Shown here: one piece after another, positions 1-8,714 of the stretch
How the letters are laid out: the number at the start of each line of letters is the position of its first letter
Numbering within the stretch: position 1 is the stretch's first letter
NCBI GenBank assembly: GCA_964434575.1
Contig: CAYSWB010000004.1
Location: forward strand, 1-64,000
Direction of reading: 5' to 3'
Length of the DNA stretch: 64,000 nt
Source: DAORHV01 sp964434575
GTDB lineage: Bacteria > Patescibacteriota > Gracilibacteria > Peribacterales > Peribacteraceae
Program-made: the position numbers and the translations under genes
Notes under the pieces: generated by a model
The model's input: the letters and a program-made list of their open reading frames with translations, nothing else
What the model was told of the DNA's origin: nothing
The model's database searches: none

Positions 1-53
1 GAGGGGTTAACAGTTTTCAAGACTGTCGCCATCGACCACTCGGCCACCCTTCC
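1..53 (-). tRNA. tRNA-Ser(UGA), partial
   Basis: The minus strand reads GGAAGGGTGGCCGAGTGG, the usual 5' end of a class II tRNA-Ser, followed by a five-pair anticodon stem around the loop CTTGAAA. This gives anticodon UGA. The variable arm, T arm and 3' end lie outside the window. Confidence 0.88.
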
Positions 54-75
54 ACGTACGCAGTATACCCATACT

Positions 76-393
76 TCAGCGCGTGCCGTCGGCGATCCAG
101 CGCGCGAACGGCGCGTGAGCCGATGACACCGGCAACTCCAGGATGCACGGGCACTCGTAGGAATGCAGTTCGGCGACGCGCTTCATGGCCTTCTTGACCT
201 TTGATTTCGTCGTTTTGAGCAGGAGCACGGTCTCGTTGCCGTCCACGCGGGCGCCCTTCCAGGAGTACAGGGATTCGGTTTCGGGGAATATATTGGCGCA
301 GGCGGCCAACTTTTCGTCGATGAGCGTGCCGGCGATGCTCTTCGCTTCGGCCTTTTTTTTGGCGGTGACATACAGGATGCAGATGCTGGGCAT
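76..393 (-). CDS. cutA: CutA-like divalent cation tolerance protein
   Basis: 105 residues, the usual CutA length. The protein opens with a beta strand (MPSICILYVT) and continues with the family pattern of an alpha helix ending LIDEKLAACANI, then SLYSWKG, an ETVLLLKTT strand, and a C-terminal ELPVSSAHAPFARWI. CutA proteins form trimers linked to metal tolerance, though their biochemical role is poorly defined. The start is placed at the ATG at 393 because the long upstream open frame has no CutA homology. It is divergent from the cation ATPase at 457, separated by 63 bases, so a shared metal-homeostasis role is plausible but inferred. Confidence 0.9.
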   Translation of the reverse strand: MPSICILYVTAKKKAEAKSIAGTLIDEKLAACANIFPETESLYSWKGARVDGNETVLLLKTTKSKVKKAMKRVAELHSYECPCILELPVSSAHAPFARWIADGTR

Positions 394-456
394 GGTTTTT
401 TGGCGGAATGGAGCGCGTGTGGTACGCTCCGTGCATAGTATTTTACCTCCCACATC

Positions 457-2943
457 ATGAGTGATACAGCCCTCCGGAAAGCCGTTCTTGCCGAACTCCA
501 CGCCAACGAGCGAGGATTGGACGAACGCGAAGTGGAACTTGCCCGCCAGCGCTACGGCTTCAATGAAATCCACGAGCGGAAGGAGCCGTGGTGGAAGCAA
601 TTCATCGCGCAGTTCCAGAACACGATGGTGTACATCCTGCTCGCCGCAGTCGTGGTGTCGTTGGTCGTGCCCTACATTCAGCACGGTTCTGTCCACGAGG
701 ACGAAGCCATCAATGCCATCGTCATCATGGCGATCGTCATCCTGAACGCACTTCTGGGCTTCTTCCAGGAGCGCCGCGCGGAGAACGCCATCGCGCTGCT
801 GAAGAAACTCAGCGCTCCCCAGGTGAAGGTACGCCGCGACGGCCAGACCAAGATCATCCCTTCGCGCGAGCTGCTCCCGGGCGACATCATGGTGCTGGAA
901 TCCGGCGACCGCGTGTCCGCAGACGGCCGTGTCATCGGCAGCTCTTCGGCCGAGGCCGACGAAGCCAGCCTGACCGGAGAGTCGTTGCCGGTGGCGAAGA
1001 AGGTCTTGAAAGGAGGGTCCAAGGAAGACGAGAACCATGGCCGCGTGTTCGCCGGCACGGTGATCTCGCGCGGTTCGTGCGAAGCCGTCGTCACGGGCAT
1101 CGCCTTGCAGACGGAAATCGGCAAGATCACGTCCATGGTCATGGAGCTCAAGCCGCCGCCGACGCCGCTCCAGCTGGAGCTGAAAAAAGTCGGCGAGAAG
1201 ATCGGCATCATCGTGCTCGGTCTGTGTGTGGTCATCTTCTTCCTCGGATTGTCCAAGGGCATGGCCGCAATCGATATTTTCTTCACGGCGGTCAGCTTGG
1301 CCGTGGCAGCGGTGCCGGAGGGATTGCCGGCAATCGTCACCATCTGTCTGGCGATCGGCGTGCAGCGCATGATCAAGAAGAACGCCCTCATTCGTCGGCT
1401 GGACGCCATCGAGACGCTCGGCAACATCACCGTCATCTGCGCCGACAAGACCGGCACCATCACCGAGAACCGCATGACCGTAGTCGGCAATTGGCTGTCC
1501 AAGGGCGCCGATGAGAAGCTTCTTGCCCGCGCCGCCGCATCGTGCAACCGCGCCGAGCTGCCGGACATCGGCGACCCGACCGAGATCGCGCTGTTGGTAT
1601 ACGCCAAGGAGAAGGGCGTCGAGCGCCTGCCGATCGACGAAGAAGACGTGCCGTTCACGTCCGAGGGCAAGTACATGATCACGACGCACATCGAAGGCGG
1701 CAAGAGCGTGAAGTACTGCAAGGGAGCCGTGGAGGTGGTCGTCGGTCTGGTGAAGGATTCCGACACCAAGTCCGTGCTGGCCGAGAACGAGAAGATGGCC
1801 AAGCAGGGATTGCGCGTGCTCGGCGTCGCGGCAGACCATGGCCAGGGCATGATGATGGTGGGCTTGGTCGCGATGGTCGACCCGCCGCGCAAGGGCGTGA
1901 AGGAAGCCATCGGACTGGCCAAGAAGGCGGGTATCCGCACGATCATGATCACGGGCGACAACCCGGTCACCGCCGGACACATCGCCGCCGAGGTCGGCCT
2001 GGAGACCGTGGGCGTGATCGACGGCAAGAAGCTCGACCAGCTCGACCAGCAACAGCTGCAGCATGAACTCAAGACGGTTTCCGTCTTCGCGCGCGTGCAG
2101 CCGGTGCATAAGGTAAAGATCCTGGAGGCCCTGCAGGCGCTCGGCCAGATCGTGGCCATGAGCGGCGACGGAGTGAACGATGCGCCGGCATTGAAGCGCT
2201 CGCACGTGGGCATCGCCATGGGTCTGCGCGGCACCGACGTGGCCCGCGAATCCGGTGCCATGGTGCTGACCGACGACAACTACGCGACCATCGTGTCGGC
2301 CATCGCCGAGGGCCGCCGCATCTATGACAACATCCGCAAGTTCATCATCTTCCTGCTCAGATCCAACGTGGGCGAGGTGCTGCTGATTTCCGGAGCCATG
2401 CTCATCAACTTCCCGTTGCCGCTGCTGCCGCTGCACATCCTGTGGGTGAACCTTGTCACGGACTCGCTGCCGGCGCTCGCGCTGGCCGCCGAACAGGGTG
2501 AGTCCAACATCATGACGCGTCCTCCGCGGCGCAAGGGCGAGAACGTACTCACCGGGGAATTGCCGCTGCTGTTCGTCGCCGGCGCATTCAACGCCGTGTT
2601 GTCTCTCTACGTGTTCTGGTGGCTCACCACGCATTTGGGCAGCCATCTGGATCTGGCCCGCACCGGTGCGCTGACCACCACCATCGTGTTCCAGTTCTTC
2701 CTGGCGCTGTCCACGCGCATGAAGGGTTCCATCTTCGCCGCCAACCCGTTCGGCAACCTCTGGCTGCTTGCCGCTATCGGCGCGTCGCTGTGTCTGCACC
2801 TCATCCTGCTCTACACCCCGATGAACGGTCTGTTCAACGTCGTGCCCATGCCCTTGGAAGCCTGGTGGCTCGTCCTCGGCACCACGACCGTCGGCTTCAT
2901 CCTGTTCGAGGTCTGCAAGATGATCCGCAACCACTTCCGTTAA
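457..2943 (+). CDS. P-type cation-transporting ATPase (P2A/PacL-like)
   Basis: 828 residues with the full P-type ATPase plan. An N-terminal cation-ATPase domain is followed by the actuator TGES (173-176), the membrane PEGLPA motif (from 287) and the phosphorylated Asp of DKTGT at 330. TGDNP (from 499) and the hinge GDGVNDAPA (from 570) follow, then C-terminal helices. The PEGLPA helix and overall order fit the Ca2+/Mn2+ or Na+/K+-like P2 group rather than heavy-metal ATPases, since no N-terminal CxxC domain is present. The exact ion cannot be read from sequence alone. A possible -10 (TAGTAT, 436-441) lies 16 bases before the ATG and there is no Shine-Dalgarno sequence. Confidence 0.93.
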   Translation: MSDTALRKAVLAELHANERGLDEREVELARQRYGFNEIHERKEPWWKQFIAQFQNTMVYILLAAVVVSLVVPYIQHGSVHEDEAINAIVIMAIVILNALLGFFQERRAENAIALLKKLSAPQVKVRRDGQTKIIPSRELLPGDIMVLESGDRVSADGRVIGSSSAEADEASLTGESLPVAKKVLKGGSKEDENHGRVFAGTVISRGSCEAVVTGIALQTEIGKITSMVMELKPPPTPLQLELKKVGEKIGIIVLGLCVVIFFLGLSKGMAAIDIFFTAVSLAVAAVPEGLPAIVTICLAIGVQRMIKKNALIRRLDAIETLGNITVICADKTGTITENRMTVVGNWLSKGADEKLLARAAASCNRAELPDIGDPTEIALLVYAKEKGVERLPIDEEDVPFTSEGKYMITTHIEGGKSVKYCKGAVEVVVGLVKDSDTKSVLAENEKMAKQGLRVLGVAADHGQGMMMVGLVAMVDPPRKGVKEAIGLAKKAGIRTIMITGDNPVTAGHIAAEVGLETVGVIDGKKLDQLDQQQLQHELKTVSVFARVQPVHKVKILEALQALGQIVAMSGDGVNDAPALKRSHVGIAMGLRGTDVARESGAMVLTDDNYATIVSAIAEGRRIYDNIRKFIIFLLRSNVGEVLLISGAMLINFPLPLLPLHILWVNLVTDSLPALALAAEQGESNIMTRPPRRKGENVLTGELPLLFVAGAFNAVLSLYVFWWLTTHLGSHLDLARTGALTTTIVFQFFLALSTRMKGSIFAANPFGNLWLLAAIGASLCLHLILLYTPMNGLFNVVPMPLEAWWLVLGTTTVGFILFEVCKMIRNHFR

Positions 2944-2956
2944 GCCGTCGGAAAAG

Positions 2957-2994
2957 AAAAACACCCCCGCCCGGAAAACCGGAGGGGGTGTTTT
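2957..2994. terminator. bidirectional intrinsic terminator
   Basis: A perfect 11-bp inverted repeat (AAAACACCCCC / GGGGGTGTTTT) lies between the convergent ends of the ATPase gene and the DOT1-like gene. It has A/T runs on both sides, so it can act in both directions. Confidence 0.85.
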
Positions 2995-3008
2995 CCGTTT
3001 GTTGCGGA

Positions 3009-3644
3009 TTACGCGGTCTTCTCGTACAGGTAAGCGGTCGCGGTGCCCCATGCCATCTGGACCGTGTGGCTGCCGACGGCCGCGTACAGCGGGGACGTCA
3101 GGCCCTTGGAGACGGTGATGACGCGGGCGCCCTTCTTCAGCTGGTTGAACTTCTGGGTGATGGCGTCCATCAGCGGCTGCGAGAAGCAGGTGCAGTGCGT
3201 GAAGATGATGTCGGCGTCCGAGAAGTCGACCTGCAGCATGTCGCCGCAGATCATCTCGATCTTCTGGTCCTGCTTGGAAGCAGGCAGGCGCGGGAGCACC
3301 TGCTCGACGTAGCGCTGCTGGGCCAGCTTGGAAGCCTCGTGCAGCTCGGGGAGCAGCTCGATGCCGACGCAGCGGCCGAGGTCGGACACCAGCGATGAAT
3401 ACAAGACGCCTTTGCCGGTGCCTGCGCCCAGGTCGTAGAAGTTCTCACCCGGCTTCGCCTTCACGGCGTCCATCAGCGTGGCCATGACTTCCGGCGTCAC
3501 TTCGCCGTAGGTCATGTTTTCGGTGTGGATGCCGGCACGCTCGCGTCCGCGGGACGACAGCGCGTAACCGTCGACGTCGGCGTACAGCATGGACTGCAGG
3601 GCGGCCGTGTCGAGGCCGGACTGGGCAAGAACAGCGGGGGTCAT
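3009..3644 (-). CDS. DOT1-like SAM-dependent methyltransferase
   Basis: 211 residues. A class I methyltransferase fold is shown by motif I FYDLGAGTGKG, an acidic strand-2 end (CVGIE), and GDMLQVDF. This is followed by DIIFTHCTCF and a KKGARVITVSKGL strand. The order FYDLG-x-G-x-GK, then GD-F, then a VIF-N/T segment and G-RI/VI-S-K resembles the catalytic core of the DOT1 family, which in eukaryotes methylates histone H3 lysine 79. Bacteria lack that substrate, so the target here is unknown. The start at 3644 is chosen because the upstream extension carries no family signal. A TACAAT hexamer at 3674-3679 is a likely -10. Confidence 0.7.
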   Translation of the reverse strand: MTPAVLAQSGLDTAALQSMLYADVDGYALSSRGRERAGIHTENMTYGEVTPEVMATLMDAVKAKPGENFYDLGAGTGKGVLYSSLVSDLGRCVGIELLPELHEASKLAQQRYVEQVLPRLPASKQDQKIEMICGDMLQVDFSDADIIFTHCTCFSQPLMDAITQKFNQLKKGARVITVSKGLTSPLYAAVGSHTVQMAWGTATAYLYEKTA

Positions 3645-3725
3645 GGGTATGTGTGTGAAGAAGATATCGCAACATTGTACCAGAAATCGACCTCCCAGCA
3701 TAGCGGGCGGGACGAGAGTCTGTAC

Positions 3726-3815
3726 TGGCGGAGAGGGAGGGATTCGAACCCTCGAGGCTTTTAAGGGCCTGCCACGTTAGCAGTGTGGTGCCTTCAGCCA
3801 CTCGGCCACCTCTCC
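3726..3815 (-). tRNA. tRNA-Ser(GCU)
   Basis: Class II tRNA with acceptor GGAGAGG/CCTCTCC, discriminator G and an encoded CCA. The anticodon loop is CTGCTAA, giving GCU. It has a long variable arm and a GGTTCGAATCC T arm. Confidence 0.95.
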
Positions 3816-3870
3816 GCGCAGCCGAAATTCTAGTGGACAACGCTAGCCGGGTCACGCGGATTTGCAGCCG

Positions 3871-4515
3871 CTATTGCCCGAGCCAGCCCAGCCACGACGG
3901 GGCATCCTCCCCGTCCGCCGGGCGCATGCCGGCCATCAGCTCTTCCACGGATTCACGCGTGCGCACCTGCAGCACGCCCCCGTTGGCTTCCCATGTCCGC
4001 TGGACCAGCGTGAGGTTCTCCTCGCTCAGCAAAATGCAGCCCATGCTGCGGTGCCCCGTTCCCTCCCGGTCCCAGCCGGTCTTTTCCATTTTATCCTGCA
4101 GCATCTTGGCGAAGCTTAAGTGACTGTGGAAGCCGTATGCCGTGCCTTCGTCGCCGCGCCGAGGATCTTCGTGGCCCGGCCAGTACAGGCGGCCGAAACG
4201 CCCCTCGCCGAACGTGATGGAACGACCTTTCTTCTCGAACGTGCGCAACTCCCAGTCGCGTTCCGGAGTGCGCGCGTTGTAGACGATGCCATCGTAGGCC
4301 ACGACGCGGCGCTGTCCTGTGAGCGCGTCCATGGCGTAGTACTCGCCATCCGCGTGCACCAGGTACACGATGCTACGGGAGGTGTCCACGAGCACGGTGT
4401 CGCCGGCCTCCGGCTGCCATTCTACGGACATGGTCGGGGTATCCAGCGCTGACGCTGCGGGCAGCCAGACGCACAGCGCGACGGTCATGCCGATGAGTGA
4501 CGGGAGTTTTCGCAA
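3871..4515 (-). CDS. Secreted L,D-transpeptidase-like (YkuD fold) protein
   Basis: About 214 residues with an N-terminal signal sequence ending near PAASALD. The C-terminal part carries YGFHSHLSF and then GHRSMGCILLS, which matches the YkuD arrangement of a His followed by S-x-GC containing the catalytic Cys. The usual SHGC is SMGC here, so activity is likely but not certain. YkuD enzymes crosslink peptidoglycan stem peptides or attach proteins to them. The start is uncertain: a TTG at 4515 gives a sensible signal peptide (RKLPSLIGMTVALCVWLPAAS) and lies 8 bases after a TACGCT hexamer. The next ATG, at 4476, would leave no positive N-region. Confidence 0.65.
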   Translation of the reverse strand: MRKLPSLIGMTVALCVWLPAASALDTPTMSVEWQPEAGDTVLVDTSRSIVYLVHADGEYYAMDALTGQRRVVAYDGIVYNARTPERDWELRTFEKKGRSITFGEGRFGRLYWPGHEDPRRGDEGTAYGFHSHLSFAKMLQDKMEKTGWDREGTGHRSMGCILLSEENLTLVQRTWEANGGVLQVRTRESVEELMAGMRPADGEDAPSWLGWLGQ

Positions 4516-4618
4516 AGTCGCATAGCGTAGGGGAGTGCCAGAAATTGTCAAGTCTGCTTTCCATTTTGCTGTGATTTGAGCCATCATTCGCTTGTCTGCT
4601 ACTGTTGTGCGTCTTCTC

Positions 4619-5749
4619 ATGCGAATCGCCGTTCTCAGCTACGACTACTCCCCGCCAATCGGCGGTTTGGGAGTCGTGGCCGAACAAATCGTCGATCATT
4701 TGCGCGCCAGATATCCATCCAACCAGTACCTGGTGCTGTCGCCCAGCCGCGGGGCAGGGGAGGGGGCGTCGCGGTTCGCACGCTGGCGCTGGAAGAAGAA
4801 GGGCGGCTGCCCGGCGTTTTCACTGTCGCTGCTCTGGACCCTTCCGTCGTACATCCGTAAGCACAAGATCGACGTACTGCACGTGCACGCCGGTTCCGGC
4901 GGCGTGTGGCTGCTGAACAAACCGTCCGTTCCGCTGCTGGTGACGGCACACCACTCGTACGCGCAGGAAGCGGCGTCCGTCTACAAGGCGTCCTGGGCCG
5001 CGGCATTGTGGAAGAAGTGCATGGGCGCGCTGGAGCGCCGAACGTACCGCCTGGCCGACCATGTGACGTGCGTGTCCGCCGACACCCGTCGTGTTCTCCT
5101 GGAGCGCTACGGCATCCCGGCTGAGAAAGTGTCGGTGGTCGAGAACGCCGTCGACCTGGAGAAATTTCAACCCGACGAACGCATCGTTCAGTATGCGGAT
5201 ACCGTTTTATTCGCCGGCAGACTGGAGCCGCGGAAGGGGATTTGGGTGTTCTTGAGGGCGATGGCTGCCATCCGTGACGCCGTCCCCGGCGTGCATTTCC
5301 GCTTCGTGGGAGAGAATCTTCTCGGACGCAAACTGCACGAGGCCATCCGCCGGCAGGGACTGACCGACATGTGCTCGTTCCTGGGCCGCGTCCACGAGCC
5401 GTATCTCATCCGCGAGCTTCGCGCGGCGACGGTCGTCGTGGTGCCGTCGCTCATCGAAGGTTTTGGACTCATCGCCGCCGAAGCGATGGCATGCGGCGCC
5501 TGCGTCGTCGCCAGTGACTGCGACGGACTTCGGAGCATCATCAAGCACCGAGAGACGGGCATGCTGTTCCCGACGGGCGATGCCCAGGCGTGTGCAGCCG
5601 CCGTCTCGCACGTTTTGGCCGACGTTCCGCTGCGCCGGCGCATCGCGGCCGCCGCACAGGCCGACGCCCGCAAGCGCTTCGCATTCGGGCGCCAGTCGCT
5701 GGAAATGCAGGCATGCCTGGACCGCTTGGCCGCAAGCGCCTCGAAATAG
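4619..5749 (+). CDS. Glycosyltransferase family 4 (GT-B fold)
   Basis: 376 residues. The N-terminal half starts MRIAVLSYDYSPPIGG, the typical nucleotide-free Rossmann domain of GT4 enzymes. The C-terminal half has VLFAGRLEPRKG and the donor-binding E-x7-E motif EGFGLIAAEAM (Glu 280 and Glu 288). Such enzymes transfer sugars from nucleotide-sugar donors to lipids, proteins or other sugars; the acceptor here is unknown. The ATG at 4619 is chosen over an in-frame TTG at 4592 because MRIAVLS is the standard family N-terminus. A TACTGT hexamer lies about 15 bases upstream. Confidence 0.9.
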   Translation: MRIAVLSYDYSPPIGGLGVVAEQIVDHLRARYPSNQYLVLSPSRGAGEGASRFARWRWKKKGGCPAFSLSLLWTLPSYIRKHKIDVLHVHAGSGGVWLLNKPSVPLLVTAHHSYAQEAASVYKASWAAALWKKCMGALERRTYRLADHVTCVSADTRRVLLERYGIPAEKVSVVENAVDLEKFQPDERIVQYADTVLFAGRLEPRKGIWVFLRAMAAIRDAVPGVHFRFVGENLLGRKLHEAIRRQGLTDMCSFLGRVHEPYLIRELRAATVVVVPSLIEGFGLIAAEAMACGACVVASDCDGLRSIIKHRETGMLFPTGDAQACAAAVSHVLADVPLRRRIAAAAQADARKRFAFGRQSLEMQACLDRLAASASK

Positions 5750-5783
5750 AACAACTTTTGTGTACAAGAAGGGGATTTGCGGC

Positions 5784-5789
5784 TATCAT
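5784..5789 (+). promoter_or_regulatory. -10 of rsmH (leaderless)
   Basis: TATCAT ends 8 bases before the rsmH ATG, so transcription should start at or next to the start codon. Confidence 0.55.
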
Positions 5790-5796
5790 CGCGCAG

Positions 5797-6726
5797 ATGG
5801 AACCCACGCACGTACCGGTGTTGTTACGCGAATCGCTGGAGGTCTTGAGCCTTCAGCCCGGTCACTGCGTGCTGGACGTCACTGCGGGTCTCGGCGGACA
5901 CGCGAAGGCGTTTTTCGAATGCGTGGGCGATGCAGGCAGCATCGTCCTGCTGGACGCGGATTCCGTGAACCTGGCCGAGGCCGCCAAGCGCATCGGGAAT
6001 TCCGGCCGCGTGACGACGGTGCACACGAACTTCGGCGCCTTGCCGGACTGCCTTCCGCCGGACATGCGCGAGTTCGACGCGATCTTCGGCGACCTGGGAC
6101 TCAGTTCGCCGCACTTGGACGATCCCGCGCGCGGATTCTCGTTCCGTTCCGATTCGTCGCCGCTCGACATGCGGTTCGATTCCACGCGCGGACGCACCGC
6201 GGCCGATCTGCTGGAGCGTTTGTCGGACAAGCAGCTCGCCGATCTTTTCCAGCAGTACGGAGAAGTGCAGAACGCCATGGGTCTGGCACGCGATATCTGC
6301 AAGCGGCGCGCCGATAACCCGCTGAAAACCGCCGGTGATTTGAAGGAAGTCGTCACGGGGCGGTTCGGGTACAAGGCGCCCTCCGTGTTGCCGCAGGTGT
6401 TCCAGGCGTTGCGCATCGCGGTGAACGGCGAACTTGATGCACTCGCGACGCTGCTGGATGCCGCGCCCGCCCTCCTGGCTCCCGGCGGACGACTGGCGAT
6501 CCTGACGTACCACTCGCTGGAAGACCGCATGGTGAAACGCAGGTTTAAAGAGCTTACGACGGCGGAAAAGAATCCCGTGACCGGCGCCGAATCCGTGCCC
6601 GCGCCGTTCAAGGAGCTGGCAAAAGGCGGCATCGTGCCGGATGACGCGGAAATCCTGCGAAATCCGCGCGCCCGCTCGGCTAGATTGCGTGCAATCGTCC
6701 GGTCTTCGCTGTATACTTCCGCCTGA
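5797..6726 (+). CDS. rsmH: 16S rRNA (cytosine-1402-N4)-methyltransferase
   Basis: 309 residues, the normal RsmH length. It opens with THVPVLLRESLEVL and VLDVTAGLGGHA, equivalent to the TLGGGGHS SAM-binding loop. It then carries FGDLGLSSPHLDDPARGFSF, SPLDMRFD, a helical insert domain, and YHSLEDRMVKRRF near the C-terminus, all RsmH hallmarks. The enzyme methylates N4 of C1402 in the ribosomal P site. It is followed after 7 bases by an FtsL-like gene, the usual order in division and cell wall clusters, but no mraZ or ftsI is adjacent. Confidence 0.95.
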   Translation: MEPTHVPVLLRESLEVLSLQPGHCVLDVTAGLGGHAKAFFECVGDAGSIVLLDADSVNLAEAAKRIGNSGRVTTVHTNFGALPDCLPPDMREFDAIFGDLGLSSPHLDDPARGFSFRSDSSPLDMRFDSTRGRTAADLLERLSDKQLADLFQQYGEVQNAMGLARDICKRRADNPLKTAGDLKEVVTGRFGYKAPSVLPQVFQALRIAVNGELDALATLLDAAPALLAPGGRLAILTYHSLEDRMVKRRFKELTTAEKNPVTGAESVPAPFKELAKGGIVPDDAEILRNPRARSARLRAIVRSSLYTSA

Positions 6727-6733
6727 TTTGTCC

Positions 6734-7105
6734 ATGTCCGCGACTCTTTCAACTTCAGCACAGTCCCTGCCGTCGCCCGGAGCGATGATCCGGCGCAGCT
6801 CTCTGGGCCGTTTGGTGACTGGAAGCACCATGTTGCTCCTCGTCACGATCGGTACGCTCATCATCGTGCTGGCGCTTCTGATCCTGTTCCACCACAACCT
6901 CAACGCGACCAAAGGCTACCGCCTGCGTTCGCTGGAACACGTCCGCAACCAGCTCCTGCTGCAGCAGGAAATCCTGAACATGGAAATCGCCAAGGCACAG
7001 TCCCTGGCCGTCTTGCAGTCCGACGCCAAGGTACAGGCCATGACCAAGGCCACGCGCCCGAAGTACGTCACCAGCGAGGTGTCCATCGCCCAGGCCGCCG
7101 AGTAA
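6734..7105 (+). CDS. FtsL-like cell division protein
   Basis: 123 residues: a short cytoplasmic N-terminus, one strong transmembrane helix (roughly residues 34-56), then a helical heptad-like stretch (LRSLEHVRNQLLLQQEILNM). FtsL proteins form a periplasmic coiled coil with FtsB/DivIC to control septal peptidoglycan synthesis. Sequence identity in FtsL is always low, so the call rests on topology and the position directly after rsmH. A TATACT hexamer at 6711-6716 inside the end of rsmH could give a second promoter. Confidence 0.65.
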   Translation: MSATLSTSAQSLPSPGAMIRRSSLGRLVTGSTMLLLVTIGTLIIVLALLILFHHNLNATKGYRLRSLEHVRNQLLLQQEILNMEIAKAQSLAVLQSDAKVQAMTKATRPKYVTSEVSIAQAAE

Positions 7106-7108
7106 CAT

Positions 7109-7191
7109 CTCCCCCGCCGGGGGAGTGATGCTGGCTTTTTTTGTGTGCCGCACACAAAAAAACCCGGGCGGCGCGCGGCCGTCCCGGGTTT
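7109..7191. terminator. convergent terminator region (three hairpins)
   Basis: Three inverted repeats fill the gap between the FtsL-like gene and pyk. The first is CTCCCCC/GGGGGAG (7109-7125). The second is a perfect 12-bp TTTTTTTGTGTG/CACACAAAAAAA (7136-7162). The third is AAACCCGGG/CCCGGGTTT (7160-7191), which is followed by a T run when read on the minus strand and so suits pyk. Confidence 0.75.
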
Positions 7192-7202
7192 GCATGTCGA
7201 TG

Positions 7203-8627
7203 TTAGGCGATGCGGATTTGGATCGTCGTGGCGCGGTCGTCGCCGGTGGCGATGTCCGAGATGACGACGAAGCGCTTGCCCTTCTTCAGCAGGCCCTGCT
7301 TGCTGACCATGGCGACGGCGTTCTTCACGGTCGTCTCCGGGTTGTCACGCAGTTCGGTGCAGAACGCCTTCACGCCCCAGACCGGAGCCAGCTTGCGCTG
7401 CACGCTCTCGCTGTCGGTGAACGCGTAGACCGGGATCTGCGGGCGGCAGTTGCTGACGGCGCGGGCGGTGTGACCGCTCTTGGTGATGACGATGATGGCC
7501 TGGGCCTGGAGGCTGTAGGCCAGCACGCTGGCGGCGAGAGCCTCTTCGCGGCGCGGGCGCTCGTCCTTGTCGGTCGTCATGCCGGAGTCGGTGGCCATGA
7601 TGAAGCCGTCCATCGGGTCGACGCAGGTCTCGTTGGCCTTCAGGATCTGGGCCATGGCGGCCAAGGACTTGAACGGGTACATGCCGCCGGCGGTCTCGCC
7701 GGACAACATGGTGCAGTCGGACTGGATGAGCGAAGCGTAGGCGACGTCCGTGACTTCGGCGCGGGTCGGGGCGCGGTTGGTGATCATGCTCTCCAACATG
7801 TGGGTGGCGACGATGACGAACTTGCCCTTTTCGCGGCACAGGCGGACGATTTCGTTCTGAACGCGCGGCACGTCCTCGAACGGAATCTCGCAGCCGAGGT
7901 CGCCGCGGGCGACCATGATGCCGTCGGAAGCGTCCACGATGGCTTCGATGTTCTCGACGGACTGCGGCGTCTCGATCTTGGCGATGATCTGGGTGTCGGC
8001 CTTGCGCTTCTTGATGAAGTCGCGGACCTCCTTCACGTCGTCGGCGGTGCGGATGAACGAGGTGGCGAAGAAGTCGACGCCCTGCTCGATACCGAACTCG
8101 ATGTCCTCCCAGTCCTTCTCGGTGAATGACGGCAGGCTGACGTAGGCGCCGGGGATGTTGACGTGGCGGCGGGAGCCGATCGTGCCGGCCTCGCGGGCGC
8201 GGGCGATGACGTTCTTGCCTTCGATCTTCACGACGTCGAGCTCCATGGCTCCGTTGTCGATGATGATGGTGTCGGCGTTCTTCACGTCGTGGGCGAACTT
8301 GTCGTAGTTGAGCTCCAGGACGATGTGCTTCTCCTTGCCCGTGATCTTGGGCGTGAAGATGATCAGGTCGTTCTCCTTTACGTTGATCTTCTCCTTCACG
8401 TCGCCGGTGCGGATACCCGAACCGCGCACGTCCAACAGGATGCCGAGAGAGTGCTTACCCTTCTTGTTGATGTCTTTGATCATTTTGATGACTTTTCCGT
8501 GCGACTCGTGCGAGCCGTGGGAGAAGTTGAGGCGGCACACGTTGGCGCCGAGGTCGGCGAGCTTCTCGATACCTTCGGGGGTACCGCAGGCGGGACCGAT
8601 GGTCGCGATGATTTTGGTATAACGCAT
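7203..8627 (-). CDS. pyk: Pyruvate kinase
   Basis: 474 residues. It starts MRYTKIIATIGPA and contains VCRLNFSHGSHESH. It has IETPQSVENI with the metal-binding region MVARGDLG, then VATHMLESM, and the hallmark SDCTMLSGETAGG. The C-terminal allosteric-type domain is present. It converts phosphoenolpyruvate and ADP to pyruvate and ATP, the last step of glycolysis. The usual LDTKGPEIRTG segment reads LLDVRGSGIRTG, a notable departure near the active site. The start is placed at the ATG at 8627, since the nine codons upstream are not conserved-looking. A TAGACT (8667-8672) is a possible -10. Confidence 0.95.
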   Translation of the reverse strand: MRYTKIIATIGPACGTPEGIEKLADLGANVCRLNFSHGSHESHGKVIKMIKDINKKGKHSLGILLDVRGSGIRTGDVKEKINVKENDLIIFTPKITGKEKHIVLELNYDKFAHDVKNADTIIIDNGAMELDVVKIEGKNVIARAREAGTIGSRRHVNIPGAYVSLPSFTEKDWEDIEFGIEQGVDFFATSFIRTADDVKEVRDFIKKRKADTQIIAKIETPQSVENIEAIVDASDGIMVARGDLGCEIPFEDVPRVQNEIVRLCREKGKFVIVATHMLESMITNRAPTRAEVTDVAYASLIQSDCTMLSGETAGGMYPFKSLAAMAQILKANETCVDPMDGFIMATDSGMTTDKDERPRREEALAASVLAYSLQAQAIIVITKSGHTARAVSNCRPQIPVYAFTDSESVQRKLAPVWGVKAFCTELRDNPETTVKNAVAMVSKQGLLKKGKRFVVISDIATGDDRATTIQIRIA

Positions 8628-8714
8628 ACAAAGGGGGAAGAAACCGACCAATTGTCGGCGCGAAAGAGTCTAGCACAGCAAAACCGGAAATACAGCCCTT
8701 CCGGATGGCAAGGA

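Noticed and set aside
76..3051. A 991-codon open frame on the minus strand across the P-type ATPase gene
   Set aside because: Only its last 105 codons resemble a protein (CutA). The rest is a low-complexity His/Asp/Gly/Arg-rich shadow of the ATPase gene, a common effect in GC-rich DNA.
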